Assembly: GCF_007003975.1 (NCBI RefSeq)
Contig: NZ_VFTC01000014.1
Span: forward strand, 103,587-167,586
DNA length: 64,000 nt
Direction of reading: 5' to 3'
Source: Mesorhizobium sp. WSM4306
Lineage (GTDB): Bacteria; Pseudomonadota; Alphaproteobacteria; Rhizobiales; Rhizobiaceae
Shown: one piece after another, positions 35,302 to 44,242 of the stretch
Position numbering within the stretch: the stretch's first letter is position 1
Layout: the number at the start of each line of letters is the position of its first letter
Notes under the pieces: model-generated
Databases searched by the model: none
Told to the model about the DNA's origin: nothing
The model's input: only the letters and a program-made list of their open reading frames with translations
Translations under genes and position numbers: made by a program

Positions 35302-36369
35302 ATGCACAAACGCCGTCTCGGTCGGACCGATCTTCTTGTTACCCAGATCTGCCTGGGGTCGATGACCTGGGGCCAGCAGAACACCGAGGCCGAAGGGCAT
35401 GCGCAGATGGATCTGGCTTTTGAGCGCGGCGTGAATTTCATCGACACCGCCGAGCTCTACCCGATCCCGCCCAAAGAGGAGACGCAGGGGCGGACCGAGA
35501 AGTTCATCGGCAGCTGGATGAAGGCCAAGGGCAATCGCGACAAGGTCATCCTCGCCTCGAAAGTGGTCGGCCGCACCGCCAACCGCTGGTTTCGTGGCGA
35601 CCGGCCGTCAAAACTGGTGCGCGCCGACATCTTTGACGCCATCGACAAATCGCTGGCCAAGCTCGGCACCGACTATCTCGATCTCTACCAGATCCACTGG
35701 CCGGAACGCGACATCCCCTGGGGCGCCAACCCGACCCGCGTCGGCGCCACGCCGCGCCGTGCCGACGCCGTTGGCGCGCCGGCCGGCGAGACGCCGATCG
35801 CCGAGACGCTCGCCGTCTTCGAGGAACTGGTGAAGGCCGGAAAGATCCGCCATCTCGGCCTTTCGAACGAAAGCTCCTGGGGCGTCATGCGCTTCATCGC
35901 CGAGGCCGACAAGGGCGTCGGTCCGCGCGTCGTCTCGCTGCAGAACGCCTACAATCTCGTCAACCGCACCTTTGAGGTGAACCTCGCCGAGGTCTGCGAA
36001 CGTGAAGAGGTTGGCTTTCTCGCCTATTCGCCGCTGGCGCAAGGCTATCTCACCGGCAAATACGACCACGGCGCGCGCCCGCAAGGCTCGCGCTCGCAGC
36101 TCTTCAACCGCGGCCAGCGTTACGAGACGCCGAATGCCGCCGAGGCGCAGCTCGAATACAATGAGCTGGCGCGCTCCTTCGGCCTCGAACCGGCGCTGTT
36201 TGCCAATGCCTATGTCGCCAGCCGGCCATTTGTTACCTCCAGCATTATCGGCGCGACGACGATTGCGCAGCTTGAGATGGCGCTGTCTTCGGCGGACGTG
36301 ACCTGGACCGACGAGATGCAGAAGGCCGTCGACGCGATCCACCAGCGCGTCGGCAATCCGTGTCCGTAG
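35302..36369 (+). CDS. Aldo/keto reductase, Tas-like
   Basis: 355 residues. An NADPH-dependent (alpha/beta)8-barrel oxidoreductase. The catalytic tetrad is visible: Asp and Tyr in IDTAELYP (about 47-54), Lys in ILASKVVG (about 83), and His in YQIHWPERD (about 130). The cofactor region SSIIGATTIAQLEMAL is near the end. The RDIPWGANPTRVGATPRRAD insertion is as in Tas/YajO-type members. The ATG at 35302 with GGAGAA ahead is chosen. Substrate not deducible. Confidence 0.9.
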   Translation: MHKRRLGRTDLLVTQICLGSMTWGQQNTEAEGHAQMDLAFERGVNFIDTAELYPIPPKEETQGRTEKFIGSWMKAKGNRDKVILASKVVGRTANRWFRGDRPSKLVRADIFDAIDKSLAKLGTDYLDLYQIHWPERDIPWGANPTRVGATPRRADAVGAPAGETPIAETLAVFEELVKAGKIRHLGLSNESSWGVMRFIAEADKGVGPRVVSLQNAYNLVNRTFEVNLAEVCEREEVGFLAYSPLAQGYLTGKYDHGARPQGSRSQLFNRGQRYETPNAAEAQLEYNELARSFGLEPALFANAYVASRPFVTSSIIGATTIAQLEMALSSADVTWTDEMQKAVDAIHQRVGNPCP

Positions 36370-36421
36370 GCGAGTGCTCCGGACGGAATTGCCGGGCAAA
36401 GACAAGAGGAAGGGGACAGCA

Positions 36422-37684
36422 ATGGATTTTCCGATCGGGACCGTCAGGGGGAAATTTCCGGCGCTGGACCTGACCGACAAGGGACGCCGGCGCATCTATC
36501 TCGACAATCCGGCCGGCACGCAGGTGCCGCAAGCGGTTGCCGATGCGGTGGCGCGCTGCCTCTTGACCACCAACGCCAATCTCGGCGGCTATTTCGAAAC
36601 CACGCTTGCCGCGCAAAAAGTGGTCGACGACGCGCATGCGGCGATGGCCGATTTCCTGGGTGCGGCAAGCCCCGAGGAAATCATCATCGGCGCCAACATG
36701 ACGACGCTGACCTATCACATGTCGCGCACCCTTGGCCGAGGTTTCAAGCCGGGCGATGAGATCATCGTCACCCGCATGGACCATGAGGGCAATGTCTCGC
36801 CATGGCTGCAGCTGGCCGAAGATCTTGGCCTCGTCCTGCGCTTCCTGCCTTTCGACGAGAATAGCTGGCAGGTCGAGGAGACGGCGCTCAGCGCGCTGCT
36901 CACCGATAAGACGCGGCTGGTGGCGCTGAACTATGCCTCGAACCTCACCGGCTCGATCAACCGGGTCAAGGCGCTGACGGCGATTGCCAAACAGGCCGGC
37001 GCGCTGGTCTATGTCGACGCCGTGCAGTTCGCGCCGCATGGCCTGATCGACGTGCAGGATCTCGGCTGCGATTTCCTGATCTGCTCTGCCTACAAATTCT
37101 TCGGCCCGCATATGGGCATATTGTGGGGACGTCGCGACGTCATCGACGCGCTGCAACCCTACAAATGCCGCTGCTCGTCCAACGGCCTGCCGGAGCGTTT
37201 CGAACTCGGCACGCCGCAGATCGAACTGATGGCCGGGCTGACCGCCGCGGTCGACTATTTCGCCGAGTTGGGCGCCGCAGCCGGCGAGGGCGGTTCGCGA
37301 AGGCGCAAGATCGCCGAGGCATTCGAAGTCTCGATCGCCCATGAAAACCCGCTGGCGCTGAGGCTGATCGAAGGCCTGTCCGATATCGAGGGCCTGACCG
37401 TTCGCGGCATCACCGATCCCAAGCGCGTCAGCGAGCGCGTGCCGACGGTGTCCTTCACCGTCGACGGCATCGTGCCGGAGACGATCGTGCGGCAGATGAA
37501 TGCCGAAAACATTTTCCTGTGGTCCGGCCACAACTACGCCTGGGAGATCGTCCATCAGCTCGGCATTCCGGCCGAGCAAGGCGTCGTGCGCATCGGCATT
37601 GCGCATTACAACACGGCGGCCGAAATCGATGAGACGCTGGAGAGCGTGCATCGGGTCATCGCCATGTTGAGACAACAGCGCTAG
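36422..37684 (+). CDS. Class V aminotransferase, VC1184-type cysteine-desulfurase-like
   Basis: 420 residues. A PLP enzyme: the Lys lies in SAYKFFGPHMGILWG near residue 226, with RRRIYLDNPAGTQVPQAVAD and NANLGGYFETT at the N-terminus. These are features of the VC1184 subfamily of cysteine-desulfurase-like proteins. The catalytic Cys loop of true desulfurases is absent; the equivalent region reads VRIGIAHYNT. It may therefore be a lyase or epimerase rather than a sulfur donor. AGGAAGGGG precedes the ATG. It follows the aldo/keto reductase by 52 bp. Confidence 0.85.
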   Translation: MDFPIGTVRGKFPALDLTDKGRRRIYLDNPAGTQVPQAVADAVARCLLTTNANLGGYFETTLAAQKVVDDAHAAMADFLGAASPEEIIIGANMTTLTYHMSRTLGRGFKPGDEIIVTRMDHEGNVSPWLQLAEDLGLVLRFLPFDENSWQVEETALSALLTDKTRLVALNYASNLTGSINRVKALTAIAKQAGALVYVDAVQFAPHGLIDVQDLGCDFLICSAYKFFGPHMGILWGRRDVIDALQPYKCRCSSNGLPERFELGTPQIELMAGLTAAVDYFAELGAAAGEGGSRRRKIAEAFEVSIAHENPLALRLIEGLSDIEGLTVRGITDPKRVSERVPTVSFTVDGIVPETIVRQMNAENIFLWSGHNYAWEIVHQLGIPAEQGVVRIGIAHYNTAAEIDETLESVHRVIAMLRQQR

Positions 37685-37688
37685 TCAG

Positions 37689-38717
37689 CTAGCGCTGCTT
37701 GCCGCCGAAACCGGTGAGGAAGGCGGTGAGGTTGTCGCCGAGCGCGTCGCAGAGATAGCCGCCTTCCTGCACGATCACCGTCGGCAGGCCAAGCTTGGCA
37801 ATCGCCTCGCCGATGCGCGCGAAGCCGGGCGTGGTCACCGAAAGCCCGCCGAACGGATCACCCTCGAACGCGTCGAGACCGAGCGCCACAACCAGAGCGT
37901 CCGGCGAAAAGGCGCGGATACGCTGGAACGCCACCTCGAGTGCTTCGAGAAACGCCGCATCGGCGGATTTGCGCGGCAGCGGCAGGTTGAAATTATAGCC
38001 GAGGCCCGGCCCTTCGCCGCGCTCGTCGGCATGGCCCCAGAAGAACGGATAGAAGCGTACCGGGTCGGCATGCAGCGAGACGGTGAGCACGTCGGATCGC
38101 TCGTAAAAGATGCCCTGCGTGCCGTTGCCGTGATGCAGGTCGACATCGAGGATCGCCACCCGAGCGGCCTGCTTGCGCAACATCTGGGCAGCGACCGCCG
38201 AATTGTTGATGAAACAGAAGCCGCCGGCGACATCGGCAAAGGCGTGGTGGCCCGGCGGCCGGCAAAGCGCATAGGCGGCAGGCACGCCAGCCATGACGGT
38301 TTCGGCTGCCTCGACCGCGCTCCAGGCGCTCCACAGCGCGCTCTGCCAGGTCTCGGCCGAAATCGGGCAGGCGGTGTCGGCCATGTGGTAGCCGGCCTGG
38401 CCGACCGCCGAGGCCGGATAGGCGCCATCTCGGGCGAGGGGATGGATGTTGGGGATGACTTCCGCCGAAGCGCCTTCAATGCGCTGCCAGCGCGCAAAAA
38501 TGTGTTCGAGGAAGGCGAGATATTCGGGCGTGTGTACCGCCGCCACCGGGCCGAGGCCATGATCCCTAGGCCGTTCGACCGTCAATCCGGCAGATCTTGC
38601 GCCGGCTAACAATCTATCGGCGCGCGCCGGCTGTTCGGGATTGGGCTGAGGTGCACCGCTGGACAGAAAGGCTTTCGGGTCGTGGCGTTTCTGCTCCTCG
38701 GCAAAGAAGGCTTTCAT
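37689..38717 (-). CDS. Histone-deacetylase-family acetylpolyamine amidohydrolase-like protein
   Basis: 342 residues. Zn-dependent deacetylase: CRPPGHHAFADVAGGFCFIN carries the catalytic His pair (about 151-170). The Zn ligands are in DVDLHHGNGTQ (about 191) and GLDAFEGDP, and the transition-state Tyr is in QEGGYLCD (about 318). The overall sequence fits bacterial acetylpolyamine amidohydrolases, which release acetate from acetylputrescine or acetylspermidine. Its ATG overlaps the stop of a GNAT gene (ATGA), pairing a deacetylase with an acetyltransferase. Confidence 0.88.
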   Translation of the reverse strand: MKAFFAEEQKRHDPKAFLSSGAPQPNPEQPARADRLLAGARSAGLTVERPRDHGLGPVAAVHTPEYLAFLEHIFARWQRIEGASAEVIPNIHPLARDGAYPASAVGQAGYHMADTACPISAETWQSALWSAWSAVEAAETVMAGVPAAYALCRPPGHHAFADVAGGFCFINNSAVAAQMLRKQAARVAILDVDLHHGNGTQGIFYERSDVLTVSLHADPVRFYPFFWGHADERGEGPGLGYNFNLPLPRKSADAAFLEALEVAFQRIRAFSPDALVVALGLDAFEGDPFGGLSVTTPGFARIGEAIAKLGLPTVIVQEGGYLCDALGDNLTAFLTGFGGKQR

Positions 38718-39238
38718 TCCGTTTCCCCATCCTGCACTGCATCGGCAAAGGCAAAAAACGCCTCGCCGACGATCTTCTGCGTCTGCTCGTAATGCGCCCA
38801 GCCTATGCCCAGCCGCTCATAAAAGGCCTTGGCGCCCTCATTGTCGGTGTCGACCGACAGCCTGAGATAGACGCCGCCATCCCTGCGGCAGTCGCGCGCG
38901 ACGCGGCGCAGCAGCTTTTCGCCGATCTTGCGGCCGCGAAACTGGTCCTCGACATAGAGGTCCTGGATATAGACGCCGGGGCGGCCCATCCAGGTCGAGA
39001 AGATCGGGAAATGCAGGCAGAGCCCCGCAAATTCGCCGCCGACTTCGGCGATCAGGGTGGAGAAGGCAGGCTTTTCGCCAAAACCGTAACGGCGGAGATC
39101 GTCGGCGGTGGAGGTGATTTGCTGATGCGCGCCGATATGGGTGCCAAGGCGCAGAAGCGCGGCGTAGATGGTGTCGACGTCGTTGATGGTGCCGGGGCGG
39201 ATGACGATATCGCCGGCCATGCTGATCTTCTCTGCCAT
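38714..39238 (-). CDS. GNAT acetyltransferase, diamine/SSAT-like
   Basis: 174 residues. GNAT fold: VIRPGTINDVDTIYAALLRL at the start, PGVYIQDLYVEDQFRGRKIG (the pre-P-loop strand and R/Q-x-x-G-x-G/A acetyl-CoA loop, about 88-107) and NEGAKAFYERLGIGW (about 133-147). The PGVYIQDLYV segment resembles spermidine/diamine acetyltransferases. It is translationally coupled to the polyamine-deacetylase-like gene, supporting an acetyl-amine substrate. The ATG at 39238 is used; MAGD at 39220 is an alternative. Confidence 0.85.
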   Translation of the reverse strand: MAEKISMAGDIVIRPGTINDVDTIYAALLRLGTHIGAHQQITSTADDLRRYGFGEKPAFSTLIAEVGGEFAGLCLHFPIFSTWMGRPGVYIQDLYVEDQFRGRKIGEKLLRRVARDCRRDGGVYLRLSVDTDNEGAKAFYERLGIGWAHYEQTQKIVGEAFFAFADAVQDGETE

Positions 39239-39241
39239 GGA

Positions 39242-39739
39242 TCAGGCCACGGTTCCGGCTGAGCCGTTCAGCAGATCGTCAAGTTCGCCGATATCGTCTT
39301 CCGAAAAGACGCGAATGCCGTTGGCTTCCAGGAGCGCGGTGGTCGTGCCGCGGCCGGCCACGCGGCTACCCGAAAAACTGCCGTCATAGACGAAGCTTGA
39401 ACCGCAGGACGGGCTGCCGTCAGTGAGAACGGCATAGCGGCATCCAGTTTCCCGGGCGAGTTCCAGCGTAATCTGACCGGCTTCGAGATAAAGTGCGGTC
39501 ACATCGTTTCCTGTCTGCTCAACCACCTGGCCTTGGCCGTGCAGCACAGCGTCGCCTGCGCCGCGAATTTCTGCCGGAGGGCGCGGCGTGGAGAAGCCTG
39601 CCGCAACCTCGGGGCAGATTTGCACGACCCGCCCTTCCGCCTGCCACCGCGTCAATACGGGATGGTTGTCGAGCCGGTAGGAGCCGTTGTAGCGCACGTG
39701 GCTGCCAAGCAGGCAGGCTGAGACCAGAATCCGTTCCAT
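39242..39739 (-). CDS. DUF523 (YbbK-like) protein
   Basis: 165 residues. RILVSACLLGSHVRYNGSYR, VQICPEVAAGFSTPRPPAEI, and AVLTDGSPSCGSSFVYDGSF with its conserved cysteines, define DUF523. The Cys pattern (CLLG, CPE, SPSCG) suggests a metal or Fe-S site or redox chemistry, but no activity is known to me. It lies 3 bp from the downstream GNAT gene and 35 bp after the BKACE gene, in the same minus-strand run. Confidence 0.9.
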   Translation of the reverse strand: MERILVSACLLGSHVRYNGSYRLDNHPVLTRWQAEGRVVQICPEVAAGFSTPRPPAEIRGAGDAVLHGQGQVVEQTGNDVTALYLEAGQITLELARETGCRYAVLTDGSPSCGSSFVYDGSFSGSRVAGRGTTTALLEANGIRVFSEDDIGELDDLLNGSAGTVA

Positions 39740-39774
39740 GTCAGCCTCCTTTTACCACGCGATCCCGGGCGCCC

Positions 39775-40701
39775 CTAGAAGGCTACCCGGTCGCCACCCT
39801 TCAGCGCCAGCATGTCGCGCGCCTCCGCCGGTGTGGCGACCTCCAGCGACAGGCCGTCGAGGATAGCCCGGATGCGGCGCACCTGGTCGGCATTGGATTT
39901 CGCCAGTTGGCGGCCGTCGTAGAGACTGTCCTCGAGCCCAACGCGGACATTGCCGCCCATCGCCGCCGCAATCGAAATCAGCGGCATCTGGTTGCGGCCG
40001 GCGGCGAGCACCGAGAACTGGTAGCTGTCGCCGAACAATTTGTCGGCGATGCGCTTCATGTGGATGAGATTGTCGGGATCGGCGCCGATGCCGCCAAGGA
40101 TGCCGAGCACGAACTGGATGAACAGCGGTCCCGACACCAGGCCGCGGTCGCGGAAATGCGCGAGCGAATAGAGATGGCCGACATCGTAGCATTCGAACTC
40201 GAAGCGCGTGCCGCAGCCCTTGCCGAGCTTTTCCAGCACGCCTTCCATGTCGGCGAACGTGTTCTTGAAGATCGTGTCGCGCGTGGCTTCGAGCAGCTTC
40301 GGTTCCCACTCGTGTTGCCATTCCCTCGGCTTGTCGAGCATCGGGAACAGCGCAAAATTCATCGACCCCATGTTGAGCGAGCACATTTCCGGCTGTGCCC
40401 GCAGCGGCGCGGCCAGCCGCTGGTCCAGCGTCATCAGTGACGAGCCGCCGGTGGTGATGTTGATCACCGCATCGGTCGCCTGCTTGATGCGCGGCAGGAA
40501 CTGCATGAACACCTCGGGGTCGGCGGTTGGCCGGCCGTCCTTGGGGTCGCGGGCATGCAGATGCAGGATCGAGGCGCCGGCTTCGGCTGCAGCGATGGCA
40601 TCGGTCGCGATCTGGTCCGGCGTCAGCGGCAGATAGGGTGACATGGACGGCGTGTGCACCGAGCCGGTGACCGCGCAGGTGATGATGACTTTTCTCGCCA
40701 T
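39775..40701 (-). CDS. Beta-keto acid cleavage enzyme (BKACE, DUF849)
   Basis: 308 residues. BKACE enzymes condense a beta-keto acid with acetyl-CoA and split it into acetoacetate and a new acyl-CoA. The Zn ligands are in ILHLHARDPKDGRP (about 44-57, HxH). The start KVIITCAVTGSVHTPSMSPY and the later GNVRVGLEDSLYDGRQLAKS (about 250) are family hallmarks. The ATG at 40701 is chosen, after a 10-bp gap from the aminotransferase. Neighbours suggest it takes the keto acid made by the aminotransferase. Confidence 0.93.
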   Translation of the reverse strand: MARKVIITCAVTGSVHTPSMSPYLPLTPDQIATDAIAAAEAGASILHLHARDPKDGRPTADPEVFMQFLPRIKQATDAVINITTGGSSLMTLDQRLAAPLRAQPEMCSLNMGSMNFALFPMLDKPREWQHEWEPKLLEATRDTIFKNTFADMEGVLEKLGKGCGTRFEFECYDVGHLYSLAHFRDRGLVSGPLFIQFVLGILGGIGADPDNLIHMKRIADKLFGDSYQFSVLAAGRNQMPLISIAAAMGGNVRVGLEDSLYDGRQLAKSNADQVRRIRAILDGLSLEVATPAEARDMLALKGGDRVAF

Positions 40702-40711
40702 TTTTCGCCCC

Positions 40712-42085
40712 TCAGCCTTCGACCGGAAGATCGAGTTCGACGGCCAGCACTTCGAGAGAGTCGCCGATAATGGAAATGATCTCACCGACCTGCTCAGCCG
40801 TGACGATCATCGGCGGGGCGACCATGAAATTGTCGCCGTCGACGCCGCCCTTGACCCTGCGGCCATAAATGATCAGCCCGCGTTCATAGGCGAGGTCGAG
40901 CAGCCGCTGGGTGGCTTTCTTGCCCTGATCGATCGGCCGCAGCGTCTCGGGGTCGGCGACCATTTCGGCGCCGGTGAGCAGGCCCTTGCCGCGCACATCG
41001 GCGATGAACGGAAAGCGCTTCGCCAGACCTTTGAGCCCGTCCATCAGCACGTCGCCCATGGCGGCAGCATTGGCGATGAGATCGAGCCGGTCCATTTCGC
41101 CGAGCACGGCAAGGCCGGCGGCGCAAGCGAGCGGATTGCCGGCATAGGTGTGACCATGCTGGAAACCGCCCGAGGTCAGCAGTGGCTCGACCAGCCGCAT
41201 CGGGGCGGCAAGCGCGCCGAGCGGCGCATAGCCGGAGCCCAGCCCCTTCGACAGCGCGACGATATCGGGCTTGCAGTTCCAATGGTCGCCGCCGAGGAAT
41301 TTTCCCGTGCGCCCGGCGCCGCTCATCACTTCGTCGTGGATGAGCAGAATGCCGTAGCGGTCGCAGATCTCGCGGATGCGCGGATAGTAGCTGTCCGGCG
41401 CCACCAGGGCGGAAGTTGCGGCACCGCCGATTGGCTCCACAATGAAGGCAAGCACGCTGTCCGGCCCCTCGGCCTGGATTTTCTCCTCCAGCATGTCGGC
41501 ATAGCGGATGCCGCGCTGTTCCATCGACAGGTTGTCGCGGTCGCGCCAGGCTGTCGGCGCCGGCACGGTCGGCATCACCCGCATCATCGGCGTGAAGGTT
41601 TCGGCCAGTGCATCGTCGCCGGTGATCGACAACGAACCCAGCGTGCCGCCATGGTAGGAGGGAAAACGGGTGATCACCTTCCAGCGCTTGGGCTGGCCGG
41701 TCGCGACCGCCCATTGCCGCGCCAGCTTGATGCAGGATTCCGTCGCCTCCGAACCACCGGAGACGAAGAAAATGCGGTCCATGCCTGCGGGCAGTTTTCC
41801 GGCCAGCTCCCGCGCCAGCTCCTCGGCCGGTTCGTTCTCGAAATGCAGCCGGTAGGCAAAGGTGGCACGGTCCATCTGCCGCTTCATGGCGTCGAGCACA
41901 TTGCGGTTGGAATGGCCGATATTGGCGACCATCGGCCCGCTCGAGCCGTCGATGAAACGGCGGCCGTCCTGCGTCCACATATAGATGCCTTCGGCGCGGT
42001 CGATCAGCGGCCGGCGCAGGTTGGACAGGTAGAACAGATGCGAAGGCGCGCGCGCTTCTGGACCGGCGGATGAGGGTTTCTGCAT
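40712..42085 (-). CDS. Class III aminotransferase (omega-amino acid type)
   Basis: 457 residues. PLP fold-type I: the gabaculine-sensitive family markers are FFVSGGSEATESCIKLARQW (about 105-125), LLIHDEVMSGAGRTGKFLGG (about 245-265) and the PLP Lys in VALSKGLGSGYAPLGA (near 278). YHGGTLGS is the loop holding the cofactor ring. Relatives deaminate beta-alanine-like or other omega-amino substrates. It is one base downstream of the dimethylformamidase-like gene, so it is strictly co-transcribed. Confidence 0.93.
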   Translation of the reverse strand: MQKPSSAGPEARAPSHLFYLSNLRRPLIDRAEGIYMWTQDGRRFIDGSSGPMVANIGHSNRNVLDAMKRQMDRATFAYRLHFENEPAEELARELAGKLPAGMDRIFFVSGGSEATESCIKLARQWAVATGQPKRWKVITRFPSYHGGTLGSLSITGDDALAETFTPMMRVMPTVPAPTAWRDRDNLSMEQRGIRYADMLEEKIQAEGPDSVLAFIVEPIGGAATSALVAPDSYYPRIREICDRYGILLIHDEVMSGAGRTGKFLGGDHWNCKPDIVALSKGLGSGYAPLGALAAPMRLVEPLLTSGGFQHGHTYAGNPLACAAGLAVLGEMDRLDLIANAAAMGDVLMDGLKGLAKRFPFIADVRGKGLLTGAEMVADPETLRPIDQGKKATQRLLDLAYERGLIIYGRRVKGGVDGDNFMVAPPMIVTAEQVGEIISIIGDSLEVLAVELDLPVEG

Positions 42086-42086
42086 G

Positions 42087-43724
42087 TCAGGACTTTCCGA
42101 GATAGCGGTCGATTACATTCCTGGTCACGCGCTCGACCATCGGATCCTGCCTTAGCAGGCCGGCGACCCATTCGCAGCTTCCGGCGTGGAAAACTTGGCC
42201 CTTGCCGCGCGGGAAATTGACGATCATGCCGTTGCCGCGTTTGACTTTTTCGAGATTGGCATCCGTGGCTTCGCCGAACTGCGTCTCGGCAGTGAAGCGG
42301 CCGTCCTCGTCGGTCAGAAACTGGTCCTCGATCGGAATGTCGGCGCTTTCCTCCACCTGAGATGCCATGCCGACCGCCAGCACCTGCAGGCCGTCTGGCG
42401 CGCCGCTGTCCGGTGTCGGGTAGGGCAGGCCGCCGCGGATCTCGAAATCGAGCCCATCGACCTCGTAGCCATAGACATGGCTGTCGGCGCCGAGCAGGTC
42501 GCCATAGTAGATGCCGGTGCCGGCAAAGGCCCAGTGCTCGGGCCGGTAGACCGGAAAGCCGCGCACGCCGCGCGGCGCGCAGCCGCCCCAGCCGGCATAG
42601 ACGCCGCGCGTCGCGTTGAGGCCGAAGGTCATTGCACCGGGACGGCCGATCTCCGGCGCCTCCCAGGAGTTGGTGGCGCGGGTCACGTCGCCGCGATAGG
42701 CGGGGTCTTCGGCCCGCGCCCGGTATTTGTAACAGACCTGCCGGCGGCCTTCGTCCTCCAGCCTGGTCTGCCACATGAAATTGCCGGCAAAGCGCGCCGC
42801 ATGTCCGCCGCCTTCGACGTAATTGTCGACCGCGTCGCGCATTTCCCAGGTCCAGTATTCGTCATGGCCGACAAAGACGACGCAATCATAGCCGTCGAGG
42901 ATCTCGGGCGAAAAGTGCAGATCGTGCTGGCTGGCGAGATCGACGCCGTAGCCGGCGCGCTCGGCAAAGCGGAAGAACTGGCTGTCATAGCTCGCCCAGC
43001 CGGAGGAGGCGTATTTCTTCGAATGCCCCGTGGCGTACGCCCATTCCATATGGGGATAGCGCGGCACGGTTTTCGGCGGCACCGCGACTTCCAGCGGCAC
43101 GCGTGGCGCGTCCTTGGGCAGCACCACAAAACCGCGGCACCAGGGACGCTGCGTCGACACCATCGTTGCATAATGATTGCGGTTCGGCCCGGTGATGCCC
43201 TGATAGTGGTTGGAGCCGCCCCAGGTGTTGTAGGAAAGCCAGGTGCCGGTCGCCGCCACCTGCAGCACCCGGCCGGGTTTTCTGCCGGGCTGGGGCGCGA
43301 CGATGATAAGATGGTGGCAAAGGATAGGCTTGCCGTCGCGACCGTCCGCCGTCAGCGTCAGCCGGTAGGCGCCGGACGGCCAGTCGATGCCGACCCGAAA
43401 TTCGAACGACGCCTGCCAGCCGCAGCCTTCGACCGAGCACTGGTCTGGCGTGTCCTGCCAGCGCGCCGACAGGCCAGTTTGCTCAAAGACCGTTGTCTCC
43501 GTGCCGCCGTCGCGGACTATGGCTAGACCGAACGTCGGCGCTGTCGAACTGACATGCAGCGTCACGGTTTCGCCGACACGGTAGGAAAAGCGCTCCGAAT
43601 AGCACCAGATCTCGCCGCGCTCGCCATCCATTCCCGGCCATTCGTAATAGTGGCCGCGCACCGCTTCACGGCGCTGCTCCGGCGTCAGTCCGAAATCGGG
43701 AAATTCTGTCGGTAGCGTGATCAT
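42087..43724 (-). CDS. N,N-dimethylformamidase large-subunit-like protein
   Basis: 545 residues. The region TWLSYNTWGGSNHYQGITGP, LDGYDCVVFVGHDEYWTWEM and GGGHAARFAGNFMWQTRL is typical of the dimethylformamidase beta-subunit family, an amidase with a mononuclear iron site held by Tyr and Glu. The known enzyme has a longer large subunit (about 760 residues) and a separate small subunit, which is not found here. An N-terminal beta-sandwich (SYRVGETVTLHVSSTAPTFG) resembles the carbohydrate-binding-like part. The ATG at 43724 is preferred. It is the first gene of the amine/amide catabolic run. Confidence 0.82.
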   Translation of the reverse strand: MITLPTEFPDFGLTPEQRREAVRGHYYEWPGMDGERGEIWCYSERFSYRVGETVTLHVSSTAPTFGLAIVRDGGTETTVFEQTGLSARWQDTPDQCSVEGCGWQASFEFRVGIDWPSGAYRLTLTADGRDGKPILCHHLIIVAPQPGRKPGRVLQVAATGTWLSYNTWGGSNHYQGITGPNRNHYATMVSTQRPWCRGFVVLPKDAPRVPLEVAVPPKTVPRYPHMEWAYATGHSKKYASSGWASYDSQFFRFAERAGYGVDLASQHDLHFSPEILDGYDCVVFVGHDEYWTWEMRDAVDNYVEGGGHAARFAGNFMWQTRLEDEGRRQVCYKYRARAEDPAYRGDVTRATNSWEAPEIGRPGAMTFGLNATRGVYAGWGGCAPRGVRGFPVYRPEHWAFAGTGIYYGDLLGADSHVYGYEVDGLDFEIRGGLPYPTPDSGAPDGLQVLAVGMASQVEESADIPIEDQFLTDEDGRFTAETQFGEATDANLEKVKRGNGMIVNFPRGKGQVFHAGSCEWVAGLLRQDPMVERVTRNVIDRYLGKS

Positions 43725-43878
43725 GAAATCCTGAAGCAGCGAAGGCCGCCATTTCGGCCATCTGCCGGCCAAGCGTCAAATGGAAACGATCGGGCCAGCA
43801 ATCGCTTAGCCGCTCTTGGCCGCCCCCGGCAAAGCGACTATCTCAGGCGAGGCGGTATTGTCCGCCTCGGGAGCCCGC

Positions 43879-44127
43879 ATGCTGAGAGTGCAGAAGGTCA
43901 AGGTCGACGACATCTACGTACCGACGGCGCGCAAGAAGACGCTGCATCCCGAAACCGTGCGCCATCTGGCCGAAGACATTCTGGAAAACGGCATGAAGAC
44001 GCCGATCCAGGTCCGCCATGACGGCAAGCGCCATATCCTCGTCGAAGGCCTGCATCGGCTGGAAGCCGCCAAATGGCTCGGCGAGACCGAAATCGACGCC
44101 TATCTGGTGCAAGCCAAGCGCCACTGA
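43879..44127 (+). CDS. Stand-alone ParB/sulfiredoxin-fold protein
   Basis: 82 residues. VQKVKVDDIYVPTARKKTLH, LAEDILENGMKTPIQVRHDG and HILVEGLHRLEAAKWLGETE form a ParB N-terminal (ParB/Srx) domain with nothing else. The GLHRLEAA segment corresponds to the ParB CTP-binding G-x-x-R box but lacks the catalytic Cys of sulfiredoxins. No DNA-binding or dimerisation domain follows, and no parA is nearby. Function unknown. The ATG at 43879 is used. Confidence 0.75.
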   Translation: MLRVQKVKVDDIYVPTARKKTLHPETVRHLAEDILENGMKTPIQVRHDGKRHILVEGLHRLEAAKWLGETEIDAYLVQAKRH

Positions 44128-44242
44128 GGCGCGCTCTTCGATCGATAACGGCTGACCGATCTTTGCCATGCAGATATTTCGCGGACTATGTCGGCCCGAG
44201 CTGCGCTCGCTCGTCCTTGGGGCACTACCTGAGGAGAACGAC

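Noticed and set aside
43816..43878. Longer N-terminus for the ParB-like protein
   Set aside because: The added Ala/Ser residues are outside the conserved domain and lack a ribosome site.
43879..44127. Chromosome-partitioning parB
   Set aside because: Only the ParB/Srx fold is present; no DNA-binding domain, parA or parS-like repeats are seen.
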